Below, in pieces: positions 1-8,863 of a stretch of 64,000 bases of DNA (its first letter is position 1; each line of letters begins with the position of its first letter). A program made the translations under genes and the position numbers. This stretch comes from Pusillimonas sp. T2 (GTDB taxonomy: Bacteria; Pseudomonadota; Gammaproteobacteria; Burkholderiales; Burkholderiaceae_B), in NCBI RefSeq assembly GCF_002236805.1, contig NZ_NIQA01000002.1, forward strand, positions 424,783 through 488,782, in the 5' to 3' direction. The notes under the pieces are model-generated. The model was not told the origin of the DNA. It saw nothing but the letters and a program-made list of their open reading frames with translations, and ran no database searches.

Positions 1-169
1 TGGCCGCCTGAGTTTGCGCACCTAAGTCGTCGCCCCCGACGATTGAAAAATCGGGAGCCAAAGCCACTTGGCCGGCAATATAAGCAACACGACCCGGCTC
101 GGCAACCGTGATATGGCTGAACCCGGGCGCAGGGTGAAGTTCGGGGGGGTTAATAAGTTTACGTGACAC
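1..169 (-). CDS. RidA (YjgF/UK114) family protein, N-terminal part
   Basis: The first 56 residues of a protein that runs off the left edge. The GTG start at 169 sits behind an AGGAGG ribosome site seven bases away (173-180 region), which decides the start. The translation begins VSRKLINPPELHPAPGFSH and contains AYIAGQVALAPD, matching the N-terminal strand and turn of RidA/YjgF proteins (pattern: YxxAGQxxxxxDG). Family members deaminate reactive enamine/imine intermediates, or act as related hydrolases, as small cytosolic trimers. The catalytic Arg and the C-terminal half lie outside the window, so an active deaminase cannot be separated from an inactive paralogue. Confidence 0.75.
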   Translation of the reverse strand, partial: MSRKLINPPELHPAPGFSHITVAEPGRVAYIAGQVALAPDFSIVGGDDLGAQTQAA

Positions 170-266
170 GCTTGCCTCCTGAATATGACATGGCGCTCGT
201 GAATCGAGCGCGCCAAGCCACTATTGCCTCGGAAGCAGGTTCTGTCAAGACAGACGCGGTTTTAAA

Positions 267-773
267 CTAGTGCCCTTTGCCAGCCAGACGATCCATGCCG
301 GCGTAAAACAACCCCGAAAACAAGAATGTGACGTGGATGCCCACCATCCAGGCCAGATGCCGGTCAGACAAGTTGTCGACATTCATGAAGGCCTTCAGCA
401 GCTCGATACCCGAAATCGCAACGATTGAGCCAATGAGCTTTAATTTCAGGTCGGAAAACCCGATATGGCCCATCCACTCTGGGCGATCCTGGTGGCTGTG
501 TAGGTCATCCATCTTCGAGACGAAGTTTTCGTAACCGCTGAACATGATGATGATCAGCAAATTCATGATGAGCGCGATGTCTACCAGCGACAGCACGCCA
601 ATAATCAATTCGCCCCCCGTCGCCGTCATGATGTCGGCGAACAGCACCCAGATTTCTTTGGCGAACTTGAACAACAAAATGACCAGCGCCAACGCCAAGC
701 CAAGGTAAACCGGCCCCATAACCCAGCGGCTGGTAAACAGAAGGTGTTCAAAAGACTTTTCCAGGCGTTTCAT
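267..773 (-). CDS. YqhA/UPF0114 family inner-membrane protein
   Basis: A 168-residue hydrophobic protein with about four predicted membrane helices (near residues 15-38, 52-80, 112-126 and 142-162). It carries the family's recognisable N-terminal run (RLEKSFEHLLFTSRW) and the internal segment with MxxLHSHQDRPEWMGHIGF, a conserved cytosolic loop. It matches the UPF0114/YqhA family in length and topology; the molecular function is unknown. It is a single gene, with its own purine-rich ribosome site just before the ATG at 773. No partner genes are visible next to it. Confidence 0.85.
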   Translation of the reverse strand: MKRLEKSFEHLLFTSRWVMGPVYLGLALALVILLFKFAKEIWVLFADIMTATGGELIIGVLSLVDIALIMNLLIIIMFSGYENFVSKMDDLHSHQDRPEWMGHIGFSDLKLKLIGSIVAISGIELLKAFMNVDNLSDRHLAWMVGIHVTFLFSGLFYAGMDRLAGKGH

Positions 774-1030
774 GATGGGGAAATGAGAAATGAAGGGGTG
801 AGCATTTTAGCGCGTTGCCCGCCGGCAAGCGTCGTCTGTCTGTATTCTGGGCCTGGCCACAAGGCGTACTTTTGCGAATACCTGTGCCGATGTCAGACAG
901 ATAGAGTGTGATTATTGAAAAACACTCTGGCCCCAATGCAAAAGCCCATCGCAAAACCGTCGACTCGCCCCCGAAATTTGCCATGGCGATATCCAGCCAA
1001 ATTGAAATCCATGTCACTTGGTGGCATGAT

Positions 1031-1213
1031 ATGAGCCATGAGCGCGTGTTTAAAACGCGTCATTTCGCTCGATGGATGCGCAAAACAGAACTATTGGACG
1101 ATATGCTTTGCAGCGCAATTACACAGATGACTGTCGGTTTAATTGATGCCGATTTAGGTCATAACGTCATAAAGAAACGTATCGCCCTAGAAGAAATTTG
1201 TCATGACCACTAG
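1031..1213 (+). pseudogene. Truncated RelE/HigB-like toxin remnant (PF06296 type)
   Basis: The 60 residues from the ATG at 1031 match the N-terminal half of RelE/HigB-type toxins of the PF06296 group: VFKTRHFARWMRK at the start and GLIDADLGHNVIKKRIAL in the middle. In intact relatives, as I recall them, KKR(V/I)AL is followed by about 45-50 further residues including a GKRGGxRT segment with the basic catalytic residues. Here only EEICHDH and a stop follow, so the C-terminal half is missing. The stop overlaps the antitoxin start as in a normal operon, suggesting an internal deletion rather than a frameshift. The product is unlikely to be an active RNase. Confidence 0.7.
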
Positions 1214-1538
1214 ATCAGAACGCCCCCAAAAAGCAAAAAGCCAAATTCTTGAGGCCGTACACACCACAGCGGCGGACTTGGCGCGCCTAGGGTTTATAGA
1301 CAAACGAAAACAACAAAAATTTGATGCGCTTTGTCTGGAGCCCGTTCCTGAGTACGACAGTCAACAGATCAAAGCATTACGCCAAAGCCTCAATCTGAGC
1401 CAGGCCGTGTTGGCTTCCGTACTTAACACCAGCCCGTCTACGATCAGAAAATGGGAAATAGGGGATAAAAAGCCCAGCGGTCCTTCGCTAAAACTGCTGA
1501 GCCTACTGGAAAGAAAAGGGCTGGACGCTGTTATTTAA
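1203..1538 (+). CDS. HigA-like XRE-family antitoxin
   Basis: A 111-residue protein with an N-terminal segment (FIDKRKQQKFDALCL) and a C-terminal helix-turn-helix (about residues 56-100: IKALRQSLNLSQAVLASVLN, then SPSTIRKWEIGDKKPSGPSLKLL). This is the usual layout of antitoxins paired with PF06296 toxins. The start overlaps the end of the toxin remnant by 11 bases, the normal arrangement for translational coupling. The antitoxin frame is intact while its toxin has lost its catalytic half. It may survive as an autoregulator, or as an antidote to a related toxin elsewhere. Confidence 0.85.
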   Translation: MTTRSERPQKAKSQILEAVHTTAADLARLGFIDKRKQQKFDALCLEPVPEYDSQQIKALRQSLNLSQAVLASVLNTSPSTIRKWEIGDKKPSGPSLKLLSLLERKGLDAVI

Positions 1539-1561
1539 CGCGCCCAGCCGACTCAAGCCCC

Positions 1562-3394
1562 TCACTCCACCGTCACACTCTTCGCCAGATTCCGGGGCTT
1601 GTCTACGTCGGTGCCCCGTGCACACGCCGTGTGATACGCCAGCAACTGCAGCGGTATTGTGTGCAAAATCGGTGACAGCTTCCCGTAGTTTTCCGGCATA
1701 CGAATCACATGCATGCCAGGGCTGCCGACAATTTTGGTGTCGGCATCGGCAAAGACATACAACTCGCCGCCTCGGGCGCGCACTTCTTGCATGTTCGACT
1801 TCAGTTTTTCAAGCAGCTCGTCGCGCGGGGCGATGGTTACCACGGGGATCTGATCGGTTACCAGCGCCAGCGGGCCATGCTTGAGTTCGCCAGCGGGGTA
1901 GGCCTCGGCGTGGATGTAACTGATTTCTTTCAGTTTCAGCGCGCCTTCAAGGGCAATGGGGTAATGCATGCCACGCCCCAAAAACAGCGCGTTTTCTTTA
2001 CTGGCGAAACGGTCGGCCCACGCCATGATTTGAGGTTCTAGGGCCAATACCGCCGAAATGGCCACGGGCAGGTGACGCAGGGCTTTCAGGTAATCGGCTT
2101 CTTGTGCGTCGGTCAGGCGGCCTTTTACCTGAGCCAGCGCCAGCGTCAACAAGAACAAACCGGCCAACTGGGTGGTAAACGCTTTGGTCGACGCCACACC
2201 GATTTCGACACCAGCGCGGGTAATGTAAGCCAGCTTGCACTCTCGTACCATGGCACTGGTCGACACGTTGCAAATGGTCAGGGTGTGCGTCATGCCCAGC
2301 CGCTGGGCATGCTTCAGGGCCGCCAGGGTGTCGGCGGTTTCGCCCGACTGGGTAATGGTCACAACCAATGTGCGCGGGTTCGGCACGCTGTCGCGGTAGC
2401 GGTATTCGCTGGCAATTTCGACGTTGACCGGAATTTTCGCAATGGACTCGATCCAGTAGCGCGCCGTCAGGCCCGCGTAGTAACTGGTACCACACGCCAA
2501 AATCAATACGTTGTCGATGTCGTTAAAGACCTTATACGCGCCGTCGCCAAACAGTTCGGGCGTGATGGTCTGAATATCTTGCAAAGTATCGCCAACCGCG
2601 CGGGGCTGTTCGAAGATTTCTTTTTGCATGTAGTGGCGGTAAGGGCCAAGCTCGGCCGCGCCGGTGTGAATGTGCACAGTGTGCACGGCACGATCGACCG
2701 GTTGGCCCTGCGCGTCAATAATCCACACGCGCGACAACTGCAAATCGACCACATCGCCGTCTTCCAGGTAAATGATCTGGTCGGTAGTGCCGGCCAGCGC
2801 CAGGGCGTCTGATGCCAGAAAATTTTCGTTTTGGCCCACGCCGACCACCAGAGGCGAACCCTGACGGGCACCCACAACACGGTGGGGTTCGTCTTGGCAG
2901 AACACAGCGATGGCATACGCCCCCTCAAGACGCCGCGTCGCTTGCTGGACGGCGTCGAACAGGTCGTCGGTGTAAAGGTGATCGACCAAGTGGGCAATAA
3001 CCTCGGTATCGGTCTGGCTTTCAAATACGTAGCCAACCGCCTCAAGCTCTGCGCGTAGTTCGTCGTGGTTTTCAATAATGCCGTTATGCACCAAAGCAAT
3101 ACGGGCGTTGCCGCGGCTTTGCCCGGAAAAGTGCGGGTGCGCGTTATGTGTGGCGGGTGCGCCATGCGTTGCCCAGCGGGTATGGGCAATACCGGTAAAG
3201 CCTTGCAAGTGGTCAGCGGCAATTTCACGTTCGAGCTCGGCCACACGCGAGGTGCTGCGCGCGCGACGCAACTGACCATCGGCATGTACCGCAACCCCAC
3301 ACGAGTCGTACCCGCGGTACTCAAGCCGCTTTAAACCTTCAACCAGGACAGGGGTGACATCACGTTGCGCAACAGCGCCGACAATACCGCACAT
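1562..3394 (-). CDS. glmS: Glutamine--fructose-6-phosphate aminotransferase (isomerizing)
   Basis: Makes glucosamine-6-phosphate from fructose-6-phosphate and glutamine, the first committed step of UDP-GlcNAc synthesis. At 610 residues it has the family length. The N-terminus [12 protein letters not shown] supplies the Cys2 nucleophile of the class II glutaminase domain (residues 2-~240), with HTRWATHG and HNGIIEN motifs. Two SIS sugar-isomerase domains follow ([14 protein letters not shown] and SQSGETADT-like region; [39 protein letters not shown]), and it ends with the conserved [13 protein letters not shown] tail. It is transcribed away from the Lrp-type regulator, with phased palindromes between them. 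glmU, needed later in the same pathway, is about 3 kb away on the same strand. Confidence 0.98.
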   Translation of the reverse strand: MCGIVGAVAQRDVTPVLVEGLKRLEYRGYDSCGVAVHADGQLRRARSTSRVAELEREIAADHLQGFTGIAHTRWATHGAPATHNAHPHFSGQSRGNARIALVHNGIIENHDELRAELEAVGYVFESQTDTEVIAHLVDHLYTDDLFDAVQQATRRLEGAYAIAVFCQDEPHRVVGARQGSPLVVGVGQNENFLASDALALAGTTDQIIYLEDGDVVDLQLSRVWIIDAQGQPVDRAVHTVHIHTGAAELGPYRHYMQKEIFEQPRAVGDTLQDIQTITPELFGDGAYKVFNDIDNVLILACGTSYYAGLTARYWIESIAKIPVNVEIASEYRYRDSVPNPRTLVVTITQSGETADTLAALKHAQRLGMTHTLTICNVSTSAMVRECKLAYITRAGVEIGVASTKAFTTQLAGLFLLTLALAQVKGRLTDAQEADYLKALRHLPVAISAVLALEPQIMAWADRFASKENALFLGRGMHYPIALEGALKLKEISYIHAEAYPAGELKHGPLALVTDQIPVVTIAPRDELLEKLKSNMQEVRARGGELYVFADADTKIVGSPGMHVIRMPENYGKLSPILHTIPLQLLAYHTACARGTDVDKPRNLAKSVTVE

Positions 3395-3441
3395 AAGCTG
3401 AACTCCTTAATGAGATAGTGCTATTGTGCGCAATACAACAA

Positions 3442-3513
3442 GAAATTAAATTTCTTATTAACAAAACATGTGAAATTAAATTTCAACAATACAAAGACAT
3501 GAAATTTAATTTC
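3442..3513. promoter_or_regulatory. Three phased palindromes, likely Lrp/AsnC operators
   Basis: Three copies of a 13-bp near-palindrome lie between the divergent glmS and the Lrp-type gene: GAAATTAAATTTC at 3442-3454 and 3472-3484, and its inverse complement GAAATTTAATTTC at 3501-3513. Starts are 30 and 29 bases apart, close to three DNA turns, so all face the same side of the helix. Lrp/AsnC proteins are octameric and typically bind several helically phased AT-rich sites near their own promoters. Binding by the adjacent regulator, and control of glmS, are inferences. Confidence 0.65.
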
Positions 3514-3531
3514 ACAAAATAGGTACAAAAT

Positions 3532-4029
3532 ATGTCGACAATACGCCCCGAGCTCGACGACTTGGATCTGCGCATATTGAACGCGCTGCAATCAGACGCC
3601 GGACTAACCAACCAGACATTGGCCGAGCGCGTACACGCATCACCGCCAACCTGCCTGCGCCGGGTCAGGCGCCTGACGGCCGCGGGCATCATTGAAAAGC
3701 AAGTCGCCATTCTGAACACTGAAGCGCTAGGCATCGGCCTGACCGCAATTTGCGAAATCACGCTCGACAGACAAACCGCTGACCACTATGCAGCCTTTGA
3801 AGCCCTCGCCATTCAGGAGGAAGCCGTATTACAGTGCTACAGGGTATCGCCCGGGCCAGATTTTGTGGTGGTGGCGCAGGTCGCCGACATGCCGGCCTAC
3901 CATGCACTGGCGCATCGGGTGTTTACGTCGCAACGCAATGTTCGAAACGTCCGCACATTTTTTGCTACACACCGGGCCAAATTCGACACCCGGGCACTGC
4001 TACCCGAACCCGAAGTTCGTCGGACTTAA
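3532..4029 (+). CDS. Lrp/AsnC family transcriptional regulator
   Basis: A 165-residue regulator with an N-terminal winged HTH (about 10-60: LDLRILNALQSDAGLTNQTL, then LAERVHASPPTCLRRVRRL with AAGIIEKQVAIL) and a C-terminal RAM/AsnC ligand domain (about 70-155, including VLQCYRVSPGPDFVVVAQVADMPAYHALAHRVF). The RAM domain usually binds an amino acid. The gene is alone and diverges from glmS. Its start lies 18 bases after the last of three phased palindromes, so autoregulation is likely. The ligand and regulon cannot be read from the sequence. It converges with the glycosyltransferase gene, leaving only three bases between the stop codons. Confidence 0.93.
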   Translation: MSTIRPELDDLDLRILNALQSDAGLTNQTLAERVHASPPTCLRRVRRLTAAGIIEKQVAILNTEALGIGLTAICEITLDRQTADHYAAFEALAIQEEAVLQCYRVSPGPDFVVVAQVADMPAYHALAHRVFTSQRNVRNVRTFFATHRAKFDTRALLPEPEVRRT

Positions 4030-4032
4030 ACC

Positions 4033-5124
4033 TTACCCGACACCCGAAGACGGGTTGCGCGCCTCACCCAGCGCACATACCCGCTCGTACAGGGTCGCGT
4101 AGCGTTGCGCCATTTGGCCCACGTCGTGTTCGGCCCAAACATAATCGTAGGCACACTGGGTGACACGGGCGCGTAACGCGGTATCGTCAAGCAGTTGCGC
4201 AATACCCGAAGCCATGGCGCGGTAGTCAGCGACGTCGCACAGCACACCCCGGCCCTCTGCCAACACCTCTTTCAGCCCGCCTGCCCGCGTGGCCACCACG
4301 GGCACGCGCTGATAAAAAGCGTCAAGCACGCTACTGCCCAGCGCCTCGTGCGTTGAGGACAACGCAAAAACTTCAAATAAGCCATAAAGCGACTCAACGC
4401 CGGACACAAACCCGGCAAAGACATAATGCGAACCCAGACTCAGCTCGGTAACCAACTGACGGGCCGCAAAAGAGACGTCCCCATCGGCTCCAAAATGAAC
4501 AAACATGACGTCGGGGTGCGTTTTACGCAAATGATGCGCCGCCCGAATCAGTGTCAACGGATCTTTTTCACGCGTTAGCGCTGCCGTGGTACCCACCACA
4601 CGACGACCGTGCAAACCATACTGTTTGCGTAGCGCTTCAATGCGTTCCAAGTCGGCAACTGCGGGCTCTGCGGCGCTTCGAACAATAGTCACGTCAAGCC
4701 CCAACCGCCGGGGCTCAGCGGCGGCCGCTTCGCTAATGGCCGCGAACCCATCAACGCGGCGCCACTTCCAGAGCGTTTTACGCAACTTTGACAACGACAC
4801 CGGAAACGCCGTACGCCGCGTAAAGACAATACGACCACGCAATACCGGCTTTAACACGGCCAACCAGGTCAGCGTATTGGCGGTCTGCGCATGAAGCACA
4901 TCGAACTGCCGGCCGCGCACCAGCAGAAAAGCCAACAATGCCGGCACCGAACCTACGCCATGCACTACAAAACCACCCTGGCGAGCGGCCTGAGCCAAGG
5001 GCTCGCCATCACGAGCCAGCAACTGTACATCGTGCCCCAACAACCGCAACTGCTGCAGACAATACAGTGTCTGACGCTCGCCGCCGCGCCAGCCTCGCTC
5101 GAAGTTCAGCAACAAAATACGCAT
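4033..5124 (-). CDS. GT-B fold glycosyltransferase (GT4-like)
   Basis: A 363-residue glycosyltransferase with two Rossmann halves. The N-terminal half has the ERGWRGGERQTLYCLQQL acceptor-side loop and DVLHAQTANTL. The C-terminal half has VGTTAALTREKDPLTLIRAA, VFAGFVSGVESLYGLFEVFALSSTHEALGSSVLDAF and PVVATRAGGLKEVL, where the EALGxxxLxAF segment is the GT4 E-x7-E-type nucleotide-sugar site (second acidic residue replaced by Asp). It probably transfers a sugar or heptose to an envelope glycolipid or polysaccharide, but donor and acceptor are unknown. It is the last gene of a tight minus-strand run behind glmU and an MFS gene (14-base gap). Confidence 0.85.
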   Translation of the reverse strand: MRILLLNFERGWRGGERQTLYCLQQLRLLGHDVQLLARDGEPLAQAARQGGFVVHGVGSVPALLAFLLVRGRQFDVLHAQTANTLTWLAVLKPVLRGRIVFTRRTAFPVSLSKLRKTLWKWRRVDGFAAISEAAAAEPRRLGLDVTIVRSAAEPAVADLERIEALRKQYGLHGRRVVGTTAALTREKDPLTLIRAAHHLRKTHPDVMFVHFGADGDVSFAARQLVTELSLGSHYVFAGFVSGVESLYGLFEVFALSSTHEALGSSVLDAFYQRVPVVATRAGGLKEVLAEGRGVLCDVADYRAMASGIAQLLDDTALRARVTQCAYDYVWAEHDVGQMAQRYATLYERVCALGEARNPSSGVG

Positions 5125-5138
5125 GACAACCCGAACCG

Positions 5139-6536
5139 CTACAAAGACAAGTCGGGCGCACGACTGAAATAACGCGCCACATTAATACCCACAGCACCCA
5201 GCGCCAGCAGCACGCCAACAACCAGTGCCACGGTGGCCCCCACCGGCCCGCCAAAATGAAACGACAGCGCGGCCAGGGCCGTACCAACGCTTTGACCAAA
5301 CACACGTGTGGTGGCCTGCAACCCACCCGCTGCCCCGCTGCGGCGGTGTGGCGCCCCGGACAACAGGGCCCGATTATTAGGCGACTGAAAGAAACCGAAG
5401 CCCAACCCGCCGACCAGCATTGGCACCCAGCCCCAGAACAGGCTGGTACCCGACGGCAAAAGCACGATCCAGAACATACCGACGGCCGCCAGCCCCGCCC
5501 CGACAATGCACAGTACAGCGACCTGAAAACGATCGGACAAATACCCGGCAACCGGCGCCATAATGGCCGACCCGATGGCCCAGCCCCCCATTAGCACACC
5601 GACATGCGCATAGCTGTATTGCATAATGTTGATCAGATAAAACGGCAAGGCCACAAACGCCGCCATATGGGCAGCAAACAACGTGGCCGAGGCGCCTACA
5701 GCAAAGGCTACGGGCTTAATGCGCAACAAATCCAGCGGCACGACAGGGGCCTCTTGCTCACGCGAATGTCGGTACAACAACCAGGCCGAAAGCCCTGCCA
5801 CAAGAATAAGAATGACAGCCCACAACGCAGAGGACACCAACATGTCGAGCCCAATGACGAACAAGCCAAACGCCAGCGCACTGAGCACGCAAGCCAGCCA
5901 GTCAAACGGGCGCACCGTGCGCGGCACATCGGGCAAAAACCGAACGCCGAAATAGGTAGCCAGACACAACGGCACATACATTAAGAACATCCAGTGCCAC
6001 GAAGACCATTCGATGACGAACGCACCGATGGTTGGCCCAAGCACCGCCATAACCGACACCATCATCGCATTCAGACTCACGCCAAAGCCCAACTGATGGC
6101 TAGGGTAAATATTGCGTACCAACCCACCGAACAGGCACATCAACATCGACGTACCAATCGCCTGAATGACCCGCGCCGTAAGCAGCATGACGAACGAACT
6201 AGAGAACGCAACGGCCACAGCCCAAAACATGAACAGGGTAATACCCACCACAAACATCCGCCGAAACCCCACGCGCTCAGCCAGCGCCGACAGCGGCAGT
6301 AACGTGACAAGGATTGTGACGCTATAAGCAATCATCACCCATACCACCAGACCCGGCGCAACGCCCAAGTCGGCGGCAATAGCCGGCAAGGCCACATTGG
6401 CCATGGTGACATCGAGCGACGCAATGGCCAGGCTCACCATCAGTGTCGCAATCGCCCACAACCGGCGCGGCATGGGAAGACCGTCGGGGGTTGCTGCGGG
6501 CGATGCCGAAGTTTCGACCGAATGGGTTACGGGCAA
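5139..6536 (-). CDS. MFS drug-efflux transporter, DHA2 (EmrB/QacA) type
   Basis: A 465-residue integral membrane protein with 13-14 hydrophobic helices. Helix 1 contains LDVTMANVALPAIAADLG, the motif D1 variant typical of the 14-helix drug:H+ antiporters. The loop 2/3 motif A is LPLSALAERVGFRRMFVVGITLF, and helix 5 carries ATxxFGGLV/LGPTIGAFV (motif C-like). Such proteins export toxic compounds. No membrane-fusion (EmrA) partner lies beside it. It starts seven bases after glmU ends and is followed 14 bases later by the glycosyltransferase, so it is probably co-transcribed with both. The substrate is unknown. Confidence 0.9.
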   Translation of the reverse strand: MPVTHSVETSASPAATPDGLPMPRRLWAIATLMVSLAIASLDVTMANVALPAIAADLGVAPGLVVWVMIAYSVTILVTLLPLSALAERVGFRRMFVVGITLFMFWAVAVAFSSSFVMLLTARVIQAIGTSMLMCLFGGLVRNIYPSHQLGFGVSLNAMMVSVMAVLGPTIGAFVIEWSSWHWMFLMYVPLCLATYFGVRFLPDVPRTVRPFDWLACVLSALAFGLFVIGLDMLVSSALWAVILILVAGLSAWLLYRHSREQEAPVVPLDLLRIKPVAFAVGASATLFAAHMAAFVALPFYLINIMQYSYAHVGVLMGGWAIGSAIMAPVAGYLSDRFQVAVLCIVGAGLAAVGMFWIVLLPSGTSLFWGWVPMLVGGLGFGFFQSPNNRALLSGAPHRRSGAAGGLQATTRVFGQSVGTALAALSFHFGGPVGATVALVVGVLLALGAVGINVARYFSRAPDLSL

Positions 6537-6543
6537 TCGGACC

Positions 6544-7911
6544 TCAGGTTTTTTTGACGGGGCGCTGCCACCCTGGCACAGACGCCTGCTTGCTACGTGA
6601 CAATGTCAGCTGCCCGGCCGGCGCGTCTTTAGTTAGCGTCGTCCCTGCGCCCAATGTGGCGCCCTTGCCCACCCGCACCGGCGCCACTAACTGCGTGTCA
6701 GACCCGATAAAGGCATCGTCTTCGATGATGGTTTGAAATTTGTTGACGCCATCGTAATTGCAGGTAATGGTACCGGCACCGATATTTACCCGATCACCCA
6801 CTTGAGCGTCGCCAATATAGGCCAGATGATTGGCTTTCGAGCCTTGGCCCAGGCGGCTTTTCTTGATTTCGACGAAATTACCCACATGCGCTTCGTTGCC
6901 GATATCCGCGCCCGGACGCAGTCGCGCGTATGGCCCCACGCGGGCCTGGCTGCCGATGCGCGCGTCGTCGATGTGACTGAACGCATCGATACGCGACCCT
7001 GCGGCTATATGGGCTTGGCGCACAACGCAATGCGGACCAACATGCACCCCATCTTCAAGGACAACGTCGCCCTCGAACACGCAGCCGACGTCAATAAAGA
7101 CATCGCGACCACATTGAAGCGTGCCCCGCAAATCGAAGCGCGCCGGATCGGCCAAGGTCACGCCTTGCTCGAGCAGGCGACGGGCCTGCTCTGCCTGCCA
7201 GATACGCTCGAGCTGGGCCTGCTGCACGCGGCTGTTGACGCCGAGGGTTTCCCAGGATACCGACGGATGGGCAGCACCTACCGGAACATTGTCAGCCACC
7301 GAAAAGCCCACGATATCGGTTAAGTAGTATTCGCCTTGGGCGTTGTCGTTTCGTAGCTGCGACAACCAGGCTTTAAGTTGCACCGTAGGCGCCACCAAAA
7401 TACCAGTATTGACCTCGGTGATGGCAAGCTCTTGGGGCGAGGCATCTTTGTGCTCGACGATACGCTGCACATGACCGGCAGCGTCGCGCACAATACGGCC
7501 ATAGCCCGAGGGGTCGGGCAGGTTTTCTGTCAGCACCGCCATACCTTGCCCGCGCGCGGCCAGCAGCGTGCGCAGGGTATCAGCCTGCACCAGCGGCACG
7601 TCGCCGTAGAGCACCAGAGTAGCGCTTTGGGGATCATCGTCGAGTAACGGCATAGCCTGCATCACGGCATGACCCGTGCCCTGTTGCGGGCTTTGCAAAA
7701 CAAAATCAAGGTCGGCCTGGTCGGCAAACGCTGCTTTGACCGCGTCTGCGCCATGCCCAACAACCACAATAATGCGTTTGGGGCCCAACAACCGGGCTTG
7801 GCCCAGCACATGGGCCAACATCGGCTTACCGGCAATAGGATGCAGTACTTTAGGCAGGCTGGACTGCATGCGCTTGCCCAGACCGGCCGCCAAAATAACA
7901 ATATTCAGCAT
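6544..7911 (-). CDS. glmU: Bifunctional GlcNAc-1-P uridyltransferase / GlcN-1-P acetyltransferase
   Basis: Catalyses the last two steps of UDP-N-acetylglucosamine synthesis in the cytosol. At 455 residues it is full length. The N-terminal pyrophosphorylase domain has [26 protein letters not shown] (G-x-G-T/K-R-M signature), VLYGDVPL and NTGI. The C-terminal left-handed beta-helix shows hexapeptide repeats (from about residue 250) with [35 protein letters not shown] and the [15 protein letters not shown] acetyl-CoA/His region. It starts 22 bases after phaM and runs into the MFS gene. Confidence 0.98.
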   Translation of the reverse strand: MLNIVILAAGLGKRMQSSLPKVLHPIAGKPMLAHVLGQARLLGPKRIIVVVGHGADAVKAAFADQADLDFVLQSPQQGTGHAVMQAMPLLDDDPQSATLVLYGDVPLVQADTLRTLLAARGQGMAVLTENLPDPSGYGRIVRDAAGHVQRIVEHKDASPQELAITEVNTGILVAPTVQLKAWLSQLRNDNAQGEYYLTDIVGFSVADNVPVGAAHPSVSWETLGVNSRVQQAQLERIWQAEQARRLLEQGVTLADPARFDLRGTLQCGRDVFIDVGCVFEGDVVLEDGVHVGPHCVVRQAHIAAGSRIDAFSHIDDARIGSQARVGPYARLRPGADIGNEAHVGNFVEIKKSRLGQGSKANHLAYIGDAQVGDRVNIGAGTITCNYDGVNKFQTIIEDDAFIGSDTQLVAPVRVGKGATLGAGTTLTKDAPAGQLTLSRSKQASVPGWQRPVKKT

Positions 7912-7933
7912 GTAACGTTAGAAGTTAGAGAGA

Positions 7934-8695
7934 TCAGGATGAAGCCTTGGTACGTGCCGCGCGCTTACGCGGTGCAGCACGACCAGAGGCGGTTTTTTGG
8001 GTAGATGCCGCAGATTTACGAGCGGCGCGCGGTTTAGGCGTGGCCGCAGCAGGCGAGGCCGCCGCCATGGCCGCCAGCCCAGATGAAACGCTGGACGAGG
8101 TCGAGGCCTTCGCCGCGTCGGTGGCCACCTGAGTTGCGGCGGTCACCGCACTTTCGGCACTTTTCATGCTGGCCGCCGTTGCCGAGGCCAGGGTATCGAA
8201 CTGCTGTTGAAGCATATTCCACCAGCCATCGCCCGACCCACCACTTGACGGATCGGCCGATGCGGCGCCGGCCGTGTCGGCACGCGCGGACTCGGACGCC
8301 GGCTTGATTTTGGCTTGCCCTGAAGGCTTAAGCCCTAGCGCAACTTCGAGGGCCGATGGCGCGTCGTCGTTACCGGTGGCCATCGGCGACACAAATGACT
8401 TCAAGGTGGCGATGGTTGCCCGTTGCACTTCCAACCCCTGAATGGTGCTGCCCAGCATCGACAAGTTCATACGCAGCCAATTTTCGACCGTGCGCAATTC
8501 AGTGATGCGACGGTCCAGCTCTTCGAGACTCATTGGCGGGGCGGCAACTGCACCGGCACCCAACGCACCGGCGCCGGCGCCTGCCAGGTTTTGCCAAGCC
8601 TGTCGCATCATTTCCATACTGGCCATCATGGGGTTTTGCGCCATGTCGCCCGATTGCCCAAAGCCCGGCAATACAAAAGGATTGGTGTTCGTCAT
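7934..8695 (-). CDS. phaM: PhaM-like polyhydroxyalkanoate granule protein
   Basis: A 253-residue protein. The N-terminal part (1-~115) carries the PhaM pattern: NPFVLPGFGQSG, SMEMMRQAWQNLAG, MSLEELDRRITELRTVENWLRMNLSMLGSTIQGLEVQRATIATLKSF. The C-terminal part is Ala/Pro/Lys/Arg-rich (from about 215: KPRAARKSAA, GRAAPRKRAARTKASS), resembling histone H1-like DNA-binding tails. PhaM links PHA granules and PHA synthase to the nucleoid in Ralstonia-type bacteria. I chose the ATG at 8695, behind a G-rich ribosome site, because the upstream in-frame codons look non-coding. It leads a minus-strand run with glmU. Confidence 0.85.
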   Translation of the reverse strand: MTNTNPFVLPGFGQSGDMAQNPMMASMEMMRQAWQNLAGAGAGALGAGAVAAPPMSLEELDRRITELRTVENWLRMNLSMLGSTIQGLEVQRATIATLKSFVSPMATGNDDAPSALEVALGLKPSGQAKIKPASESARADTAGAASADPSSGGSGDGWWNMLQQQFDTLASATAASMKSAESAVTAATQVATDAAKASTSSSVSSGLAAMAAASPAAATPKPRAARKSAASTQKTASGRAAPRKRAARTKASS

Positions 8696-8863
8696 GATGC
8701 CCCCTGCGGTAAGTAGTAAGACCCGTGAATGAAACCCGGTAAAACAGCGCCTAGGGCGCCTTAAGTAAAACCATTTTACGCAGAATGCCGCCCTGAAGGG
8801 CAAGAATGGCACAATGCATAACAACACACGGCGGCCATAAGCAATCGCGGGCCCTGTCAGCAG

